Positions 45,865-54,022 of a stretch of DNA of 64,000 bases are shown in pieces. Position numbers and translations under genes: made by a program. Position 1 is the stretch's first letter, and each line of letters begins with the position of its first letter. The notes beneath the pieces were generated by a model that had not been told where the DNA came from, searched no databases, and was given only the letters and a program-made list of their open reading frames with translations. This stretch comes from Mycolicibacterium tokaiense (GTDB taxonomy: Bacteria > Actinomycetota > Actinomycetes > Mycobacteriales > Mycobacteriaceae), in assembly GCF_010725885.1 (NCBI RefSeq), contig NZ_AP022600.1, positions 5,890,001-5,954,000 of the forward strand. Direction: 5' to 3'.

Positions 45865-46550
45865 CCGGCCCGCGCACCCCGGCGGTGCATCGCGGTGTCA
45901 GAGTGCTCGACGCGGTGTCCACCGGCACCGCCCGCACCCCGGCCGCGCTGATCGGGCTGCTGGGGTTGCCCAAGAGTTCGGTGTCGGACCTGCTGAGCAC
46001 CCTGGAGGGGGTGGGCTTTTTGGCCCGCGGCGCCGACGGCAGCTTGCACGCCGGGGCCCGCTGGTCGGAGCTCACCGATCCCGACGCCGTGACACACAAC
46101 CTCTTCCGCGCCTGCGCTGCAACGGATCTCGACGGTCACACCGTCTCACTGGTACGACTGCTGGGCAACCAGGCGATCGTCGTCGATGTTCACCTGGGCA
46201 CGCTGCCGCTGCCGTTGCCCCCCCGCCCCGGACAGCGCCTGCCCGCGGCGTCGTGCGCCGGGGCGGTGGCCATCCTGTCGGCGATGTCGACCGAGGACGC
46301 AGCGCAGGCGGTTACGTCGGCGGCTGCGCACCTGGGCCTTGACGACGAGGACGTGGCGCAGTGCCTGAAACTGCGGATGCCCAAGCGCCGCAGATTCTAC
46401 GAACTGACCGCTCCGCCTCTGGGCCGTCAGGTCGCCTGCGCGGTGGCGGGCCGCGACTACGCGCTGGTGCTGCACGTACCCGCGCGGTGGCCGGAGAGCT
46501 CGATGCGCAGAGCCGCGCGTGCATTGCACGCGGCAGCCAACGACAGCTGA
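45855..46550 (+). CDS. IclR-family transcriptional regulator
   Basis: A 231-residue IclR protein: winged helix at ~10-65 (RVLDAVSTGTARTPAALIGLLGLPKSSVSDLLSTLEGVGFL), then an effector domain (DLDGHTVSLVRLLGNQAIVVDVH, LPAASCAGAVAILSAM) that looks shortened at the C-terminus. It overlaps the chimeric regulator by ten bases, so the two are co-expressed and may act on the same ABC/SDR operon. The HTH PKSSVSDLL closely parallels PKSSVMGIC in the chimera, suggesting the chimera's HTH came from a relative of this gene. Confidence 0.83.
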   Translation: MGVTGPRTPAVHRGVRVLDAVSTGTARTPAALIGLLGLPKSSVSDLLSTLEGVGFLARGADGSLHAGARWSELTDPDAVTHNLFRACAATDLDGHTVSLVRLLGNQAIVVDVHLGTLPLPLPPRPGQRLPAASCAGAVAILSAMSTEDAAQAVTSAAAHLGLDDEDVAQCLKLRMPKRRRFYELTAPPLGRQVACAVAGRDYALVLHVPARWPESSMRRAARALHAAANDS

Positions 46551-46556
46551 GGAACA

Positions 46557-46576
46557 ACGTTAACGTTCGTTAACGT
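46557..46576. promoter_or_regulatory. Perfect 20-base palindrome after the iclR gene
   Basis: ACGTTAACG-TT-CGTTAACGT is a perfect inverted repeat with a two-base centre, seven bases after the iclR stop and ~245 bases before the MFS exporter start. It contains the CGTTAA core of the sites at 46675 and 49872, so it may be a strong site for the same TetR-type regulators. Confidence 0.55.
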
Positions 46577-46674
46577 CACTGACACCCATTTTGCGCGTTG
46601 TTGGGTTCGAATAACGCGTGTGCACACCACGCTCGCCCTGGGGCATCACTGTTGACAACATCACAGTGTCGCCA

Positions 46675-46693
46675 TACGTTAATGCTCAGTCAC
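46675..46693. promoter_or_regulatory. Operator-like site upstream of MFS exporter
   Basis: TACGTTAATGCTCAGTCAC matches the site at 49872-49890 at 16 of 19 positions. It lies ~130 bases before the exporter start. Confidence 0.6.
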
Positions 46694-46820
46694 ATTTCCG
46701 GACGCCTTCCGCGAAGTGGTGATGGCTCACGCTCGTCAGTCCGAAAAGCCACTCTGCCCAGGTCATCTCGACAGCTCCGGACCTGACCTTCTCCCCCACG
46801 ACCACGAAAGGAGCAGCACC

Positions 46821-48257
46821 ATGTCACTGCGAAACTCCCATGACTCACGGGCCACGGCGCCTGACCGGCGCGCCCGCGCAGGTGCGATCCTCGCTGCGGT
46901 GATTGGATGCGTCGCTGCGTTCAAGGGCCTCAACGAGTCGGTGACGCCGCCGGCCCTGCCGATTCTGCAAGAACAGTTCCAGGTTCCCGGGTCCACCATC
47001 TCCTGGGTGATCACCGGCGTTCTGCTGACCGGGACCATCGCGACGCCCATCGTCAGCCGTCTCGGCGAGGTCTGGGACAAACGTCGGGCACTGCTCGGGG
47101 TTCTCGCCATCGTGTCGATCGGGACGCTGATGTCGGCCCTGTCGGTGTCCATCGAGATGCTCATCGTCGGTCAGTTGCTGCAGGGCATCGGGCTGAGCAC
47201 CGTCCCCCTGGCCATCGGGATCATCCGAGACACCCAGAACGAAGTTCGGACCAAGTCCGCCAACGGTATTCTCGTCGGGGCGATCTTCGGCAGCACAGCA
47301 GCGGGAACCATGATCGCCGGGCCGATTGCCGACCACCTCTCCTACCGCTGGCTGTTCTGGGTTCCGTTCATCGCGCTGAGCGTATGCATGGTCGCGGTGT
47401 GGTTCTTCGTTCCGCGTTCGCCGAACTCCGGCGGCCCGCGACCGCGCATCGACGTCCTCGGCAGCATCCTGCTCGCGCTGGGCCTGGCCAGCATCCTGCT
47501 GGCGCTGACCTTCGCCCCCACCTGGGGCTGGTTGTCCCCGAAGCTGTTGCTGCTCGCCACCGCTGGTGTTGCGGCGTTCGCACTGTTCGCCCGGACCGAA
47601 CTGACCGTCGCCGCTCCGCTGATCGATCTGCGGCTCATGCGTAGCTTCACCGTGGTCGCCGCGACGGGCCTGATGTTCCTGGCGGGCTACTGCATCAACG
47701 CGTTTCTGATCAGTGTGCCCATCCAGATCCAGCTGCCGGCGTCCACCGGCTACGGGTTGGGCCAGACAGCTACCGTGACGTCCGTGATCCTGGTCTCGGC
47801 GATGATGATCGGGTTGTCCGCCCCCTTGATCTCCCTACTGGACCGCAGATTCGGCTCGCGCATCGCGTCAGCACTCGGTCCCGCGTCGATCCTCGGCGGC
47901 GCTGTGCTGATGCTCGCAGCCGGGCACCGCGGCAGCATCATGGTGATCATCGTCGTCGCTCTGCTGGTCAACTTCGGGATCTCGGTATCGATGACCCAAT
48001 CACTCAATCTCGTGGTCAGCGGTGTACCCGCGGACAAGGTGACCGAGTTCAACGGGCTCAATTTCGCCATCCAGGCGGTGGCCGGAACCGTCGGGGCCCA
48101 GGTGTCCGGCGCGGTCCTCACCGTCGATGGCGCTGACGTGGGCACGCCTCCCCCGTGGAGTGGGTTCGCAATCGGGTGGGGACTGTCCGGGGTGCTGGCC
48201 ATGGTGGCGCTGGCTCTGGTCATCGCGGTCCGGACGCCACGGGCTGCCGCCCGGTAA
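46821..48257 (+). CDS. DHA2-type MFS exporter
   Basis: A 478-residue major facilitator with about 14 predicted helices, as in EmrB/QacA-like drug:H+ antiporters. Landmarks: ALPILQEQFQVPGSTISWVITGVLLTGTIATPIVSRLGEVWDKRRALLG (loop 2-3), and LQGIGLSTVPLAIGIIRD for motif C. The ATG at 46821 has GAAAGGAG upstream. Operator-like sites at 46557 and 46675 connect it to the TetR-controlled catabolic region to its right. A bidirectional terminator follows. Confidence 0.87.
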   Translation: MSLRNSHDSRATAPDRRARAGAILAAVIGCVAAFKGLNESVTPPALPILQEQFQVPGSTISWVITGVLLTGTIATPIVSRLGEVWDKRRALLGVLAIVSIGTLMSALSVSIEMLIVGQLLQGIGLSTVPLAIGIIRDTQNEVRTKSANGILVGAIFGSTAAGTMIAGPIADHLSYRWLFWVPFIALSVCMVAVWFFVPRSPNSGGPRPRIDVLGSILLALGLASILLALTFAPTWGWLSPKLLLLATAGVAAFALFARTELTVAAPLIDLRLMRSFTVVAATGLMFLAGYCINAFLISVPIQIQLPASTGYGLGQTATVTSVILVSAMMIGLSAPLISLLDRRFGSRIASALGPASILGGAVLMLAAGHRGSIMVIIVVALLVNFGISVSMTQSLNLVVSGVPADKVTEFNGLNFAIQAVAGTVGAQVSGAVLTVDGADVGTPPPWSGFAIGWGLSGVLAMVALALVIAVRTPRAAAR

Positions 48258-48265
48258 GACCGTCG

Positions 48266-48298
48266 ACGTCGGCCCCGGATCGCATCCGGGGCCGACGT
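48266..48298. terminator. Bidirectional hairpin terminator
   Basis: A perfect 15-bp stem (left arm ACGTCGGCCCCGGAT) with a three-base loop fills the space between the convergent MFS exporter and SDR genes. Confidence 0.8.
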
Positions 48299-48299
48299 G

Positions 48300-49061
48300 T
48301 CAGGTGATGGTGAGACCGCCGTCCACCGCAAGCGTCTGTCCGGTGACAAAGGCACCGGCGGCTGAAGCCAACCAGACAGCGGTGGCCGCCAGCTCGACAG
48401 GCTCACCGATCCGCCCCAAGATGACCCGCGGCATCTGTGCCTCGAGGTAGCCCGGTAGGTAGGAGTCGGTCATCTCCGATCGAAAGAATCCGGGTGCCAG
48501 GGCGTTGACGCGAATCCCCTTCCGGGAACCCCACTGCTGAGCGAGATCTCGGGTCAGTCCCATCACGGCGGCCTTGGACGATGCGTAAGCCGCCTGCGGC
48601 AGCCCGGCAGTGGTGATACCCAGAACACTGGCGATGTTGATCACCGAGGAACCGGCCTGCATCACCCGGGCGCACGCCTGCGCCATCCAGTAGGAACCGT
48701 GCAGGTTGACGTCCACCACGCGGCGGAACTCGTCGGGAGTCTCCCGCAAGGCGGGGACCGCCGTGCCCACGCCCGCATTGTTGATCAGGACGTCGACCCT
48801 GCCGAACTCGGCCATGGCCGCATCGACCAGTAGCTGACACGATGTCGGGTCGGCCACGTCGGTACCCACGACCAGCGCTCGACGACCACTGGCAGTCACG
48901 AGTTCAGCCGTCGCCGAGAGCTTGTCGATGCGACGGGCGCCCAGCGCGATGTCCGCACCGGCCTGGGCGAAGGCCTGGGCGAAGGCCACGCCGAGGCCGG
49001 AGGACGCACCGGTGATGATCACCACCTTGCCGTCGAGGTCGAACAGATCCAGAACACTCAT
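48300..49061 (-). CDS. Short-chain dehydrogenase/reductase
   Basis: A 253-residue classical SDR: cofactor loop TGASSGLG, NNAG, catalytic Ser in INIASVLG, YASSK for Tyr/Lys, GFFRSEM and a C-terminal TGQTLAVDGGLT. The ATG at 49061 (GAGGAG upstream) is chosen over an in-frame upstream start. It lies 28 bases behind the tetR gene on the same strand and probably belongs to that transcript. It is likely NAD(P)-dependent with an alcohol or ketone intermediate of the nearby catabolic pathway; substrate unknown. Confidence 0.85.
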   Translation of the reverse strand: MSVLDLFDLDGKVVIITGASSGLGVAFAQAFAQAGADIALGARRIDKLSATAELVTASGRRALVVGTDVADPTSCQLLVDAAMAEFGRVDVLINNAGVGTAVPALRETPDEFRRVVDVNLHGSYWMAQACARVMQAGSSVINIASVLGITTAGLPQAAYASSKAAVMGLTRDLAQQWGSRKGIRVNALAPGFFRSEMTDSYLPGYLEAQMPRVILGRIGEPVELAATAVWLASAAGAFVTGQTLAVDGGLTIT

Positions 49062-49089
49062 CAGGGGCTCCTCGTGTCTCATCGTGGGG

Positions 49090-49716
49090 TCAGGCGCTGT
49101 CAGAACGGGACGTTGTCGGCCGGGAGGTGAGCGCCTCGACCGCCGCGGTCGTCATCGTCACGACGATCTCCTCGCGGTTCAGACCGCGGTTGAGGGTGCC
49201 CACCGAGTTCACCATCGCGAACACCGCCTGCGTCAGCAGGCGCACCTGCGGCTCGGCAAGATCCGGTCGCAGCCGCTGCACCAGCGAAACCCATTCTTGA
49301 GCATACGCATTCATCGACCGCCGAATACGTCGTCGATCAGATTCGGGCAGGGTGTGCTCGTTCTTGGTGAAGATCAACGTCGTGGGCGGACCCGCGACGA
49401 CAGATCGGGTGTGGAAATCGATCACTGCCTCCAGCGCGACGCGCGGATCGGGCTCGGCGTCAGCGGATCCTTGGGCGAACCGGTGCAAACCATGCAACCC
49501 CTCCTCGACCACCGCGATCAGCAGCGCTTGCTTGCTGGCGAAGTGGCGGTAGAGCCCCGGCCCGGAAATGCCGGCTTCGGTGGCGATCATGCCGACCGTG
49601 ACCGAGTCGTAGGGATGGCGCAGGAACAGGGCCGCAGCAGCGTCGAGAAGCTGACCCCGTCGCGAACCCCCGGCCCGCGCCGCACCGTCACGTGCGGTCG
49701 CTGCAGTCGGAGCCAT
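49090..49716 (-). CDS. TetR-family regulator, paralogue of the one at 57425
   Basis: A 208-residue TetR protein. The HTH is LLDAAAALFLRHPYDSVTVGMIATEAGISGPGLYRHFASKQALL (about 20-63). The ligand domain contains GPPTTLIFTKNEHTLPESDRRRIRRSMNAYAQEW, shared almost word for word with the second TetR of this region. It is divergent from the six-gene catabolic operon and lies next to operator-like site 49872-49890. It is most likely a repressor released by an acyl-CoA or pathway intermediate (inference from the family). Confidence 0.87.
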   Translation of the reverse strand: MAPTAATARDGAARAGGSRRGQLLDAAAALFLRHPYDSVTVGMIATEAGISGPGLYRHFASKQALLIAVVEEGLHGLHRFAQGSADAEPDPRVALEAVIDFHTRSVVAGPPTTLIFTKNEHTLPESDRRRIRRSMNAYAQEWVSLVQRLRPDLAEPQVRLLTQAVFAMVNSVGTLNRGLNREEIVVTMTTAAVEALTSRPTTSRSDSA

Positions 49717-49871
49717 GGGCGGTCACTCTACATGCATAGACCCCTCCTCGTTAACATTATCGGTCAGCGGTCGTCCCGCTTCCCGTTGTCCGCCGATACG
49801 CCAAAGCGGCTGTACAGGAACCGATTTGAGGCCGTTATCCCGGGACTCTTGACAGAGCTTACCAGTCCGCT

Positions 49872-49890
49872 TACGTTAATGAGCATTCAC
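49872..49890. promoter_or_regulatory. Operator-like site upstream of catabolic operon
   Basis: TACGTTAATGAGCATTCAC, containing an imperfect palindrome AATG-AG-CATT, lies 42 bases before the LLM gene in the tetR divergent region. A further CGTTAA half-site lies at 49749-49755. Confidence 0.6.
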
Positions 49891-49913
49891 ACCGATAGGA
49901 GATGACGAAGACC

Positions 49914-51119
49914 GTGAGATTCATATTCATGAGTGAGGGCGAGACCGCCCCCGGTGCCTCCTACGAGCACCGTTACCGGGAGTTGATCGACGAGGTCCTG
50001 CTGGCCGAAGAGGTGGGATTCGACGCGTTCGGCACCTCCGAACAGCACCTGGCCATCGGCACCGCGACCACCTCGGCACCGGAGGTGCTGTACCCGTACC
50101 TGATGGCCCTGACCAGCAGGATTCGATTCGTCCACCTGGTCACCCTGCTGCCGACGCGGATCAATCACGCCATCCGGGTCGCCGAGCGGCTCGCCACCGA
50201 GGATCTGCTGTCCCACGGCCGGGTCGAGCTCGGCGTGGGGCGCGGAAACACAACGCTCTCGTTGCGCGCATTCGAGGTCTCCCCCGCCGAGAACAAATCC
50301 CAACAGCTCGAAGGCATCGAAGTGATCCGCCGGGCGCTGCACAACGACGTGTTCTCCTTCGTCGGGGAGCACTACAAGATCCCGCCCCGCAGCCTCGTGC
50401 CCAGGACCATCCAGACCCCGTATCCCCCCATCCACATGGCCACCGGCAGCCCCGAATCTGTCCGCGCCGCCGCGCAACTCGGCATCGGCGCCATCGTCGG
50501 TGGCTTTTACCTGGGTTTCGATTTCGTGGAGAACATGATTCGCCTCTACGACGAGGCGCTGGCCACGGCGACACACACCTACCCGTTGCAAGCCGAACGG
50601 CTGGTGGCCATCGGCGGCGGTATGCACTGCGCGGAAACCCGAGAGGAAGCCCGCACCTGGGCGCGCGGCCTGAAGGAGACCGTCGGCCTGTCCACCGACG
50701 CCTACGAGCGGCTGTCGAAGCTGTCCAGCGACTACCAGTACATGGGCGCCGTGAAGCACCTCGACTTCAGCGACGAGCAGTACATGTTCGAGGATTCATC
50801 GGGGTTCATCGTCGGCGACCCCGATGACTGCATCGCCCAGGTCCAGCGGTTCGCCGATCTCGGTGTCGATTCGCTGGTCATGCGTATCGACGGCCTGCCG
50901 CACAAAGAGCTGATGAAGTCGATCGAGCTCTTCGGCAAGTACGTGATCCCCCACTTCAAAAACCCGCGTGGCGTAGCGCGCACACCGGAGGCCATTTTGG
51001 CCGACATCCGCGCTGCCCGCCCGGCCCACTACGCCGAACGAGAGGCCTTCGAGGAGAACATGAACCAGAAACAACCGGTGATCAGCGGTGTCGGCGCGGG
51101 CGCAGGTGATGCCCGATGA
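49914..51119 (+). CDS. LLM-class flavin-dependent monooxygenase, first gene of catabolic operon
   Basis: A ~401-residue bacterial-luciferase-like protein. Motifs: GFDAFGTSEQHL near the N-terminus, IRFVHLVTLLPTRINHAIRVAERLATEDLLSHGRVELGVGRGNT (split LLM core), YPPIHMATGSPESVRAAAQLG, and GDPDDCIAQVQRFADLGVDSLVMRI. A flavin reductase is encoded four genes downstream, so a two-component FMNH2-dependent monooxygenase is likely. The GTG at 49914 gives the family-like start M-R-F-I-F; an ATG at 49902 sits too close to the AGGAG. It overlaps the next gene by four bases. Confidence 0.82.
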   Translation: MRFIFMSEGETAPGASYEHRYRELIDEVLLAEEVGFDAFGTSEQHLAIGTATTSAPEVLYPYLMALTSRIRFVHLVTLLPTRINHAIRVAERLATEDLLSHGRVELGVGRGNTTLSLRAFEVSPAENKSQQLEGIEVIRRALHNDVFSFVGEHYKIPPRSLVPRTIQTPYPPIHMATGSPESVRAAAQLGIGAIVGGFYLGFDFVENMIRLYDEALATATHTYPLQAERLVAIGGGMHCAETREEARTWARGLKETVGLSTDAYERLSKLSSDYQYMGAVKHLDFSDEQYMFEDSSGFIVGDPDDCIAQVQRFADLGVDSLVMRIDGLPHKELMKSIELFGKYVIPHFKNPRGVARTPEAILADIRAARPAHYAEREAFEENMNQKQPVISGVGAGAGDAR

Positions 51120-51967
51120 GCACACGCAACGGCGACGACATCTTCTCGCGCTACCCCCGGGAGTTCCTGATCGAACGCAAACCCAACGGGGTCCTGCTGA
51201 TCACCCTCAACCGGCCCGACCATCTCAACGCCTTGACCATGCCGATGTTCGAGATGATGGGCGACCTGCTCACCGACGCCGACCGCGACCCACAGACCCG
51301 CGTGGTCGTCGTCACCGGCGCCGGACGCGGCTTCTGCACGGGCATGGATGTGGCACAACCCGATCCGTCCCTCGAGGACGCCATCGTGCTCATGGAGACC
51401 GAGCGCCGGCGGATCACCGCGACGATGAACATGGACAAACCGATGATCTCGGCGATCAACGGCCCCGCCGTCGGGTGGGGTCTGTCGCTGGGACTGCTGG
51501 CCGATATCAGCGTCGCCGCCGAGGACGCGATCCTCATGGACGGTCACACCCGCGTCGGTGTGGCCGCCGGTGACCATTCGTCTCTGATCTGGCCGCTGCT
51601 CGTCGGCATGGCCAAAGCGAAGTACTACCAGCTCACCTCGGCCCGATTGACCGGGATCGAAGCCGAACGCATCGGTCTGGTGAGCCTCGTGGAGCCGAGG
51701 GACAAGGTGCTCGAGCGCGCTCTGGCGATCGCCGATGACCTCGCGATGGGCTCACAGCGAGCGATCCAATGGACCAAACGGTCCCTGAACGCGGGCTGGC
51801 TCACCAATGCCCTGCCCCAACAAGAACTCTCGGCCGCCCTGGAGACACTCAACTTCGCCGGCGCCGACTACTTGGAGGCACGCCAAGCGTTCCGGGAGAA
51901 GCGTCCGACGCGCTTCCCCTCCGCTCACGGCCACCTCCCGGCACCGGAACCCGCCGGCCAGGCGTGA
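51116..51967 (+). CDS. Enoyl-CoA hydratase/isomerase family protein
   Basis: A 283-residue crotonase-fold protein. Oxyanion-hole stretches are VVVTGAGRGFCTGMDV and ISAINGPAVGWGLSLGLLADISVAAED. The catalytic glutamates of classical hydratases appear replaced in DGHTRVGVAAGDHSS, so it may catalyse hydrolysis, isomerisation or C-C cleavage rather than hydration. It is coupled to the LLM gene (ATGA) and to the second crotonase (GTGA). Confidence 0.83.
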   Translation: MSTRNGDDIFSRYPREFLIERKPNGVLLITLNRPDHLNALTMPMFEMMGDLLTDADRDPQTRVVVVTGAGRGFCTGMDVAQPDPSLEDAIVLMETERRRITATMNMDKPMISAINGPAVGWGLSLGLLADISVAAEDAILMDGHTRVGVAAGDHSSLIWPLLVGMAKAKYYQLTSARLTGIEAERIGLVSLVEPRDKVLERALAIADDLAMGSQRAIQWTKRSLNAGWLTNALPQQELSAALETLNFAGADYLEARQAFREKRPTRFPSAHGHLPAPEPAGQA

Positions 51968-52737
51968 GCGAGGTGAAGCTGTCGGAGATCCCCGGGGCGA
52001 CGTGCGCCGACCACTCCGGCGTCCTGGTCCTCACCATGGACCGCCCGCCGGCGAATGCGCTCAACCGCGGCCTCATCGTCGGTCTGGGCAGGTTCTTCAC
52101 CGAACTGGGCTCCCACGATGCTCCTGCACCGGTGGTGCTCACCGGTGCAGGAGCACGTTTCTTCACCGCCGGGGGCGACATCAAAGAACTGGAGGGCACC
52201 GGCCCCGGGGAGATCGAAGGACGGATGCGTGACTTCCACGCGCTGCTCGTCGCCCTGGACCGGTTCCCGGGACCGCTGGTCGCTGCCGTCAACGGATACT
52301 GCGTCGGCGGCGGAATGGAGTTGGCGCTCTTCGCCGATGCCATCCTGGCGTCTCCGAATGCCACGTTCGGGTTCCCCGAGATCAACCACGGCCTCCTGCC
52401 GGCGGACAAGGGTCTGCAGCGGGCGGTGCGCATCCTCGGTGCGCCCGCCGTGCGATCCATGGTGCTGTCCGGCAGGCTGTTCTCCGCGCACGAGGCGGTC
52501 GATCTCGGTGTGGTCGACCGTCTGGAGGACCCCGCCGCGCTGCTCGACGCCGCGCTCGAGACCGCCCGTGCCGCCGCTGCCAAGGCTCCGGTGCTCTACC
52601 GGTCCCTGAAGCGAAGCATCAACGATCCTGACAGCGGCCGAGACGAGCGGTCGCTGGCCACCACCATCAGCGCGGCGCACGACTATTTCGGTGATCCGGT
52701 CGCCGCCGCGCTGCGTGCCGGCTGGAACCGCGGATGA
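51964..52737 (+). CDS. Enoyl-CoA hydratase/isomerase family protein
   Basis: A 257-residue crotonase. Landmarks: VVLTGAGARFFTAGGDIKEL, VAAVNGYCVGGGMELALFADAILAS and ATFGFPEINHGLLPADKGLQR, the latter retaining one family-type glutamate. The GTG at 51964 overlaps the preceding stop by four bases. Having two non-identical crotonases in one operon suggests two separate CoA-ester steps. Confidence 0.84.
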   Translation: MSEVKLSEIPGATCADHSGVLVLTMDRPPANALNRGLIVGLGRFFTELGSHDAPAPVVLTGAGARFFTAGGDIKELEGTGPGEIEGRMRDFHALLVALDRFPGPLVAAVNGYCVGGGMELALFADAILASPNATFGFPEINHGLLPADKGLQRAVRILGAPAVRSMVLSGRLFSAHEAVDLGVVDRLEDPAALLDAALETARAAAAKAPVLYRSLKRSINDPDSGRDERSLATTISAAHDYFGDPVAAALRAGWNRG

Positions 52738-53522
52738 CCGGGGAACCTGAGGTGCGCATCGAGCGGATGACCAGCCAGGAGGTGGGGTCGGCGGTTGCCG
52801 GGGGCGCGCGTACGGCGATCCTGCCGCTGGGGGCCGTCGAACAGCACGGCCCGCACCTGCCGCTGTCGATGGACGCCGAGCATGCCGACGCGCTGGCCGT
52901 GCGCATTGCCCGTGCCTTGGGGGACGCACTGGTGCTCCCCACCATCCGGGTCGGGTGCTCGGAGCACCATCTGGGGTTTCCCGGCACCCTGTCGCTGCGA
53001 CCGTCGACGCTGGAAGCCCTGTGCGAGGACTACGGAGCCCATCTGGCTCACTCGGGTTTCGAGACCCTCGTCCTGTTCTCCGGGCACATCGGCAATTACC
53101 CCGTGATGCGCGGATTCGAGGACCGGCTGGCGGCCAGGTTGGCACCGCTGTCGGTGATCGTGTTCGGAGGCAGCGAGGCAATTCTGACCGCGTGGCGGAC
53201 TGCCGCGCAGGCATCGGGGTTTGGCACGCGTGTCGGCGGGCACGCCGACATCGCCGAGACGTCGGTCATGCTCGCCCTGCATGCCGACAGCGTGCGCTCC
53301 GACCGGATGGAACCCGGCCTTGTGGTCGACACCGACGATGCGTTTCTGGCGCGTGTGTTCGATGAAGGCCTCAAAGCCCTCTCCCCCAATGGCATCCTCG
53401 GTGACCCCACGGGCGCGGACCCGGCGATCGGCACGGCCTGTCTCACCGCCGTCACGGATCTGATCGTCGATTACGTTCGCGCACAACGAGCTTTGCCCGT
53501 ATCCAGGAAAGAGACCCGATGA
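52734..53522 (+). CDS. Creatininase-family metal-dependent hydrolase
   Basis: A 262-residue creatininase-type protein. The metal-binding signature LPLGAVEQHGPHLPLSMDAEHAD contains the Glu-x-His and Asp ligands. SGHIGNYPVMRGFED and GGHADIAETSVMLALH give the further His and Glu expected at the dinuclear site. The family opens cyclic amides or hydrolyses C-N/C-C bonds (creatinine, formamides, ketocyclitols). In an operon with CoA enzymes it would act on a ring or amide intermediate. ATGA overlaps on both sides. Confidence 0.83.
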   Translation: MTGEPEVRIERMTSQEVGSAVAGGARTAILPLGAVEQHGPHLPLSMDAEHADALAVRIARALGDALVLPTIRVGCSEHHLGFPGTLSLRPSTLEALCEDYGAHLAHSGFETLVLFSGHIGNYPVMRGFEDRLAARLAPLSVIVFGGSEAILTAWRTAAQASGFGTRVGGHADIAETSVMLALHADSVRSDRMEPGLVVDTDDAFLARVFDEGLKALSPNGILGDPTGADPAIGTACLTAVTDLIVDYVRAQRALPVSRKETR

Positions 53523-54022
53523 AGACCCTCACCAGCGATCTGACCCAGGACGTGTCGCGACTGCGGAGACTCTACGGCCGCTATCCGACCGGTGTGGCCG
53601 CGATCTGCGCGGTGCGCGACGGACAACCGGTGGGAATCGTCGCCACGTCGTTCACGCCCGTGTCGATCGAACCCGCACTGGTGTCCATCTGCGTGCAGCA
53701 CACGTCGACCACGTGGCCGCGGCTGTCCCGAGACGGCCATGTCGGCATCTCCGTGCTCGCCGAAGGTCACGCCGAGGTATCCCGGCAACTCGCGGCCAAA
53801 ACCGGTGATCGCTTCGCCGGACTGACCTGGTTCGCCGGCGACTCTTCCGCGGTCTTTCTCGCCGATGCCGCCGCATGGCTGGACTGCCGGATCACCTCGT
53901 CGATCACCGCGGGTGACCACGACGTGGTCCTGCTGGAGGTCACCGGCGCCGCTGATGACGACACCGTCTCGCCACTGATCTTCCACGACAGCCGGTTCCG
54001 CACCATGCTCGCCGATGACTGA
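53519..54022 (+). CDS. Flavin reductase-like, FMN-binding split-barrel protein
   Basis: A 167-residue flavin_reduct-domain protein: RRLYGRYPTGVAAICA, GIVATSFTPVSIEPALVSICVQ, WPRLSRDGHVGISVL, and WLDCRITSSITAGDHDVVLLEV. It would reduce FMN with NAD(P)H and feed the LLM monooxygenase at the start of the operon, though some members act on substrates directly. It overlaps the creatininase gene by four bases and the PrpD gene by eight. Confidence 0.85.
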   Translation: MKTLTSDLTQDVSRLRRLYGRYPTGVAAICAVRDGQPVGIVATSFTPVSIEPALVSICVQHTSTTWPRLSRDGHVGISVLAEGHAEVSRQLAAKTGDRFAGLTWFAGDSSAVFLADAAAWLDCRITSSITAGDHDVVLLEVTGAADDDTVSPLIFHDSRFRTMLADD

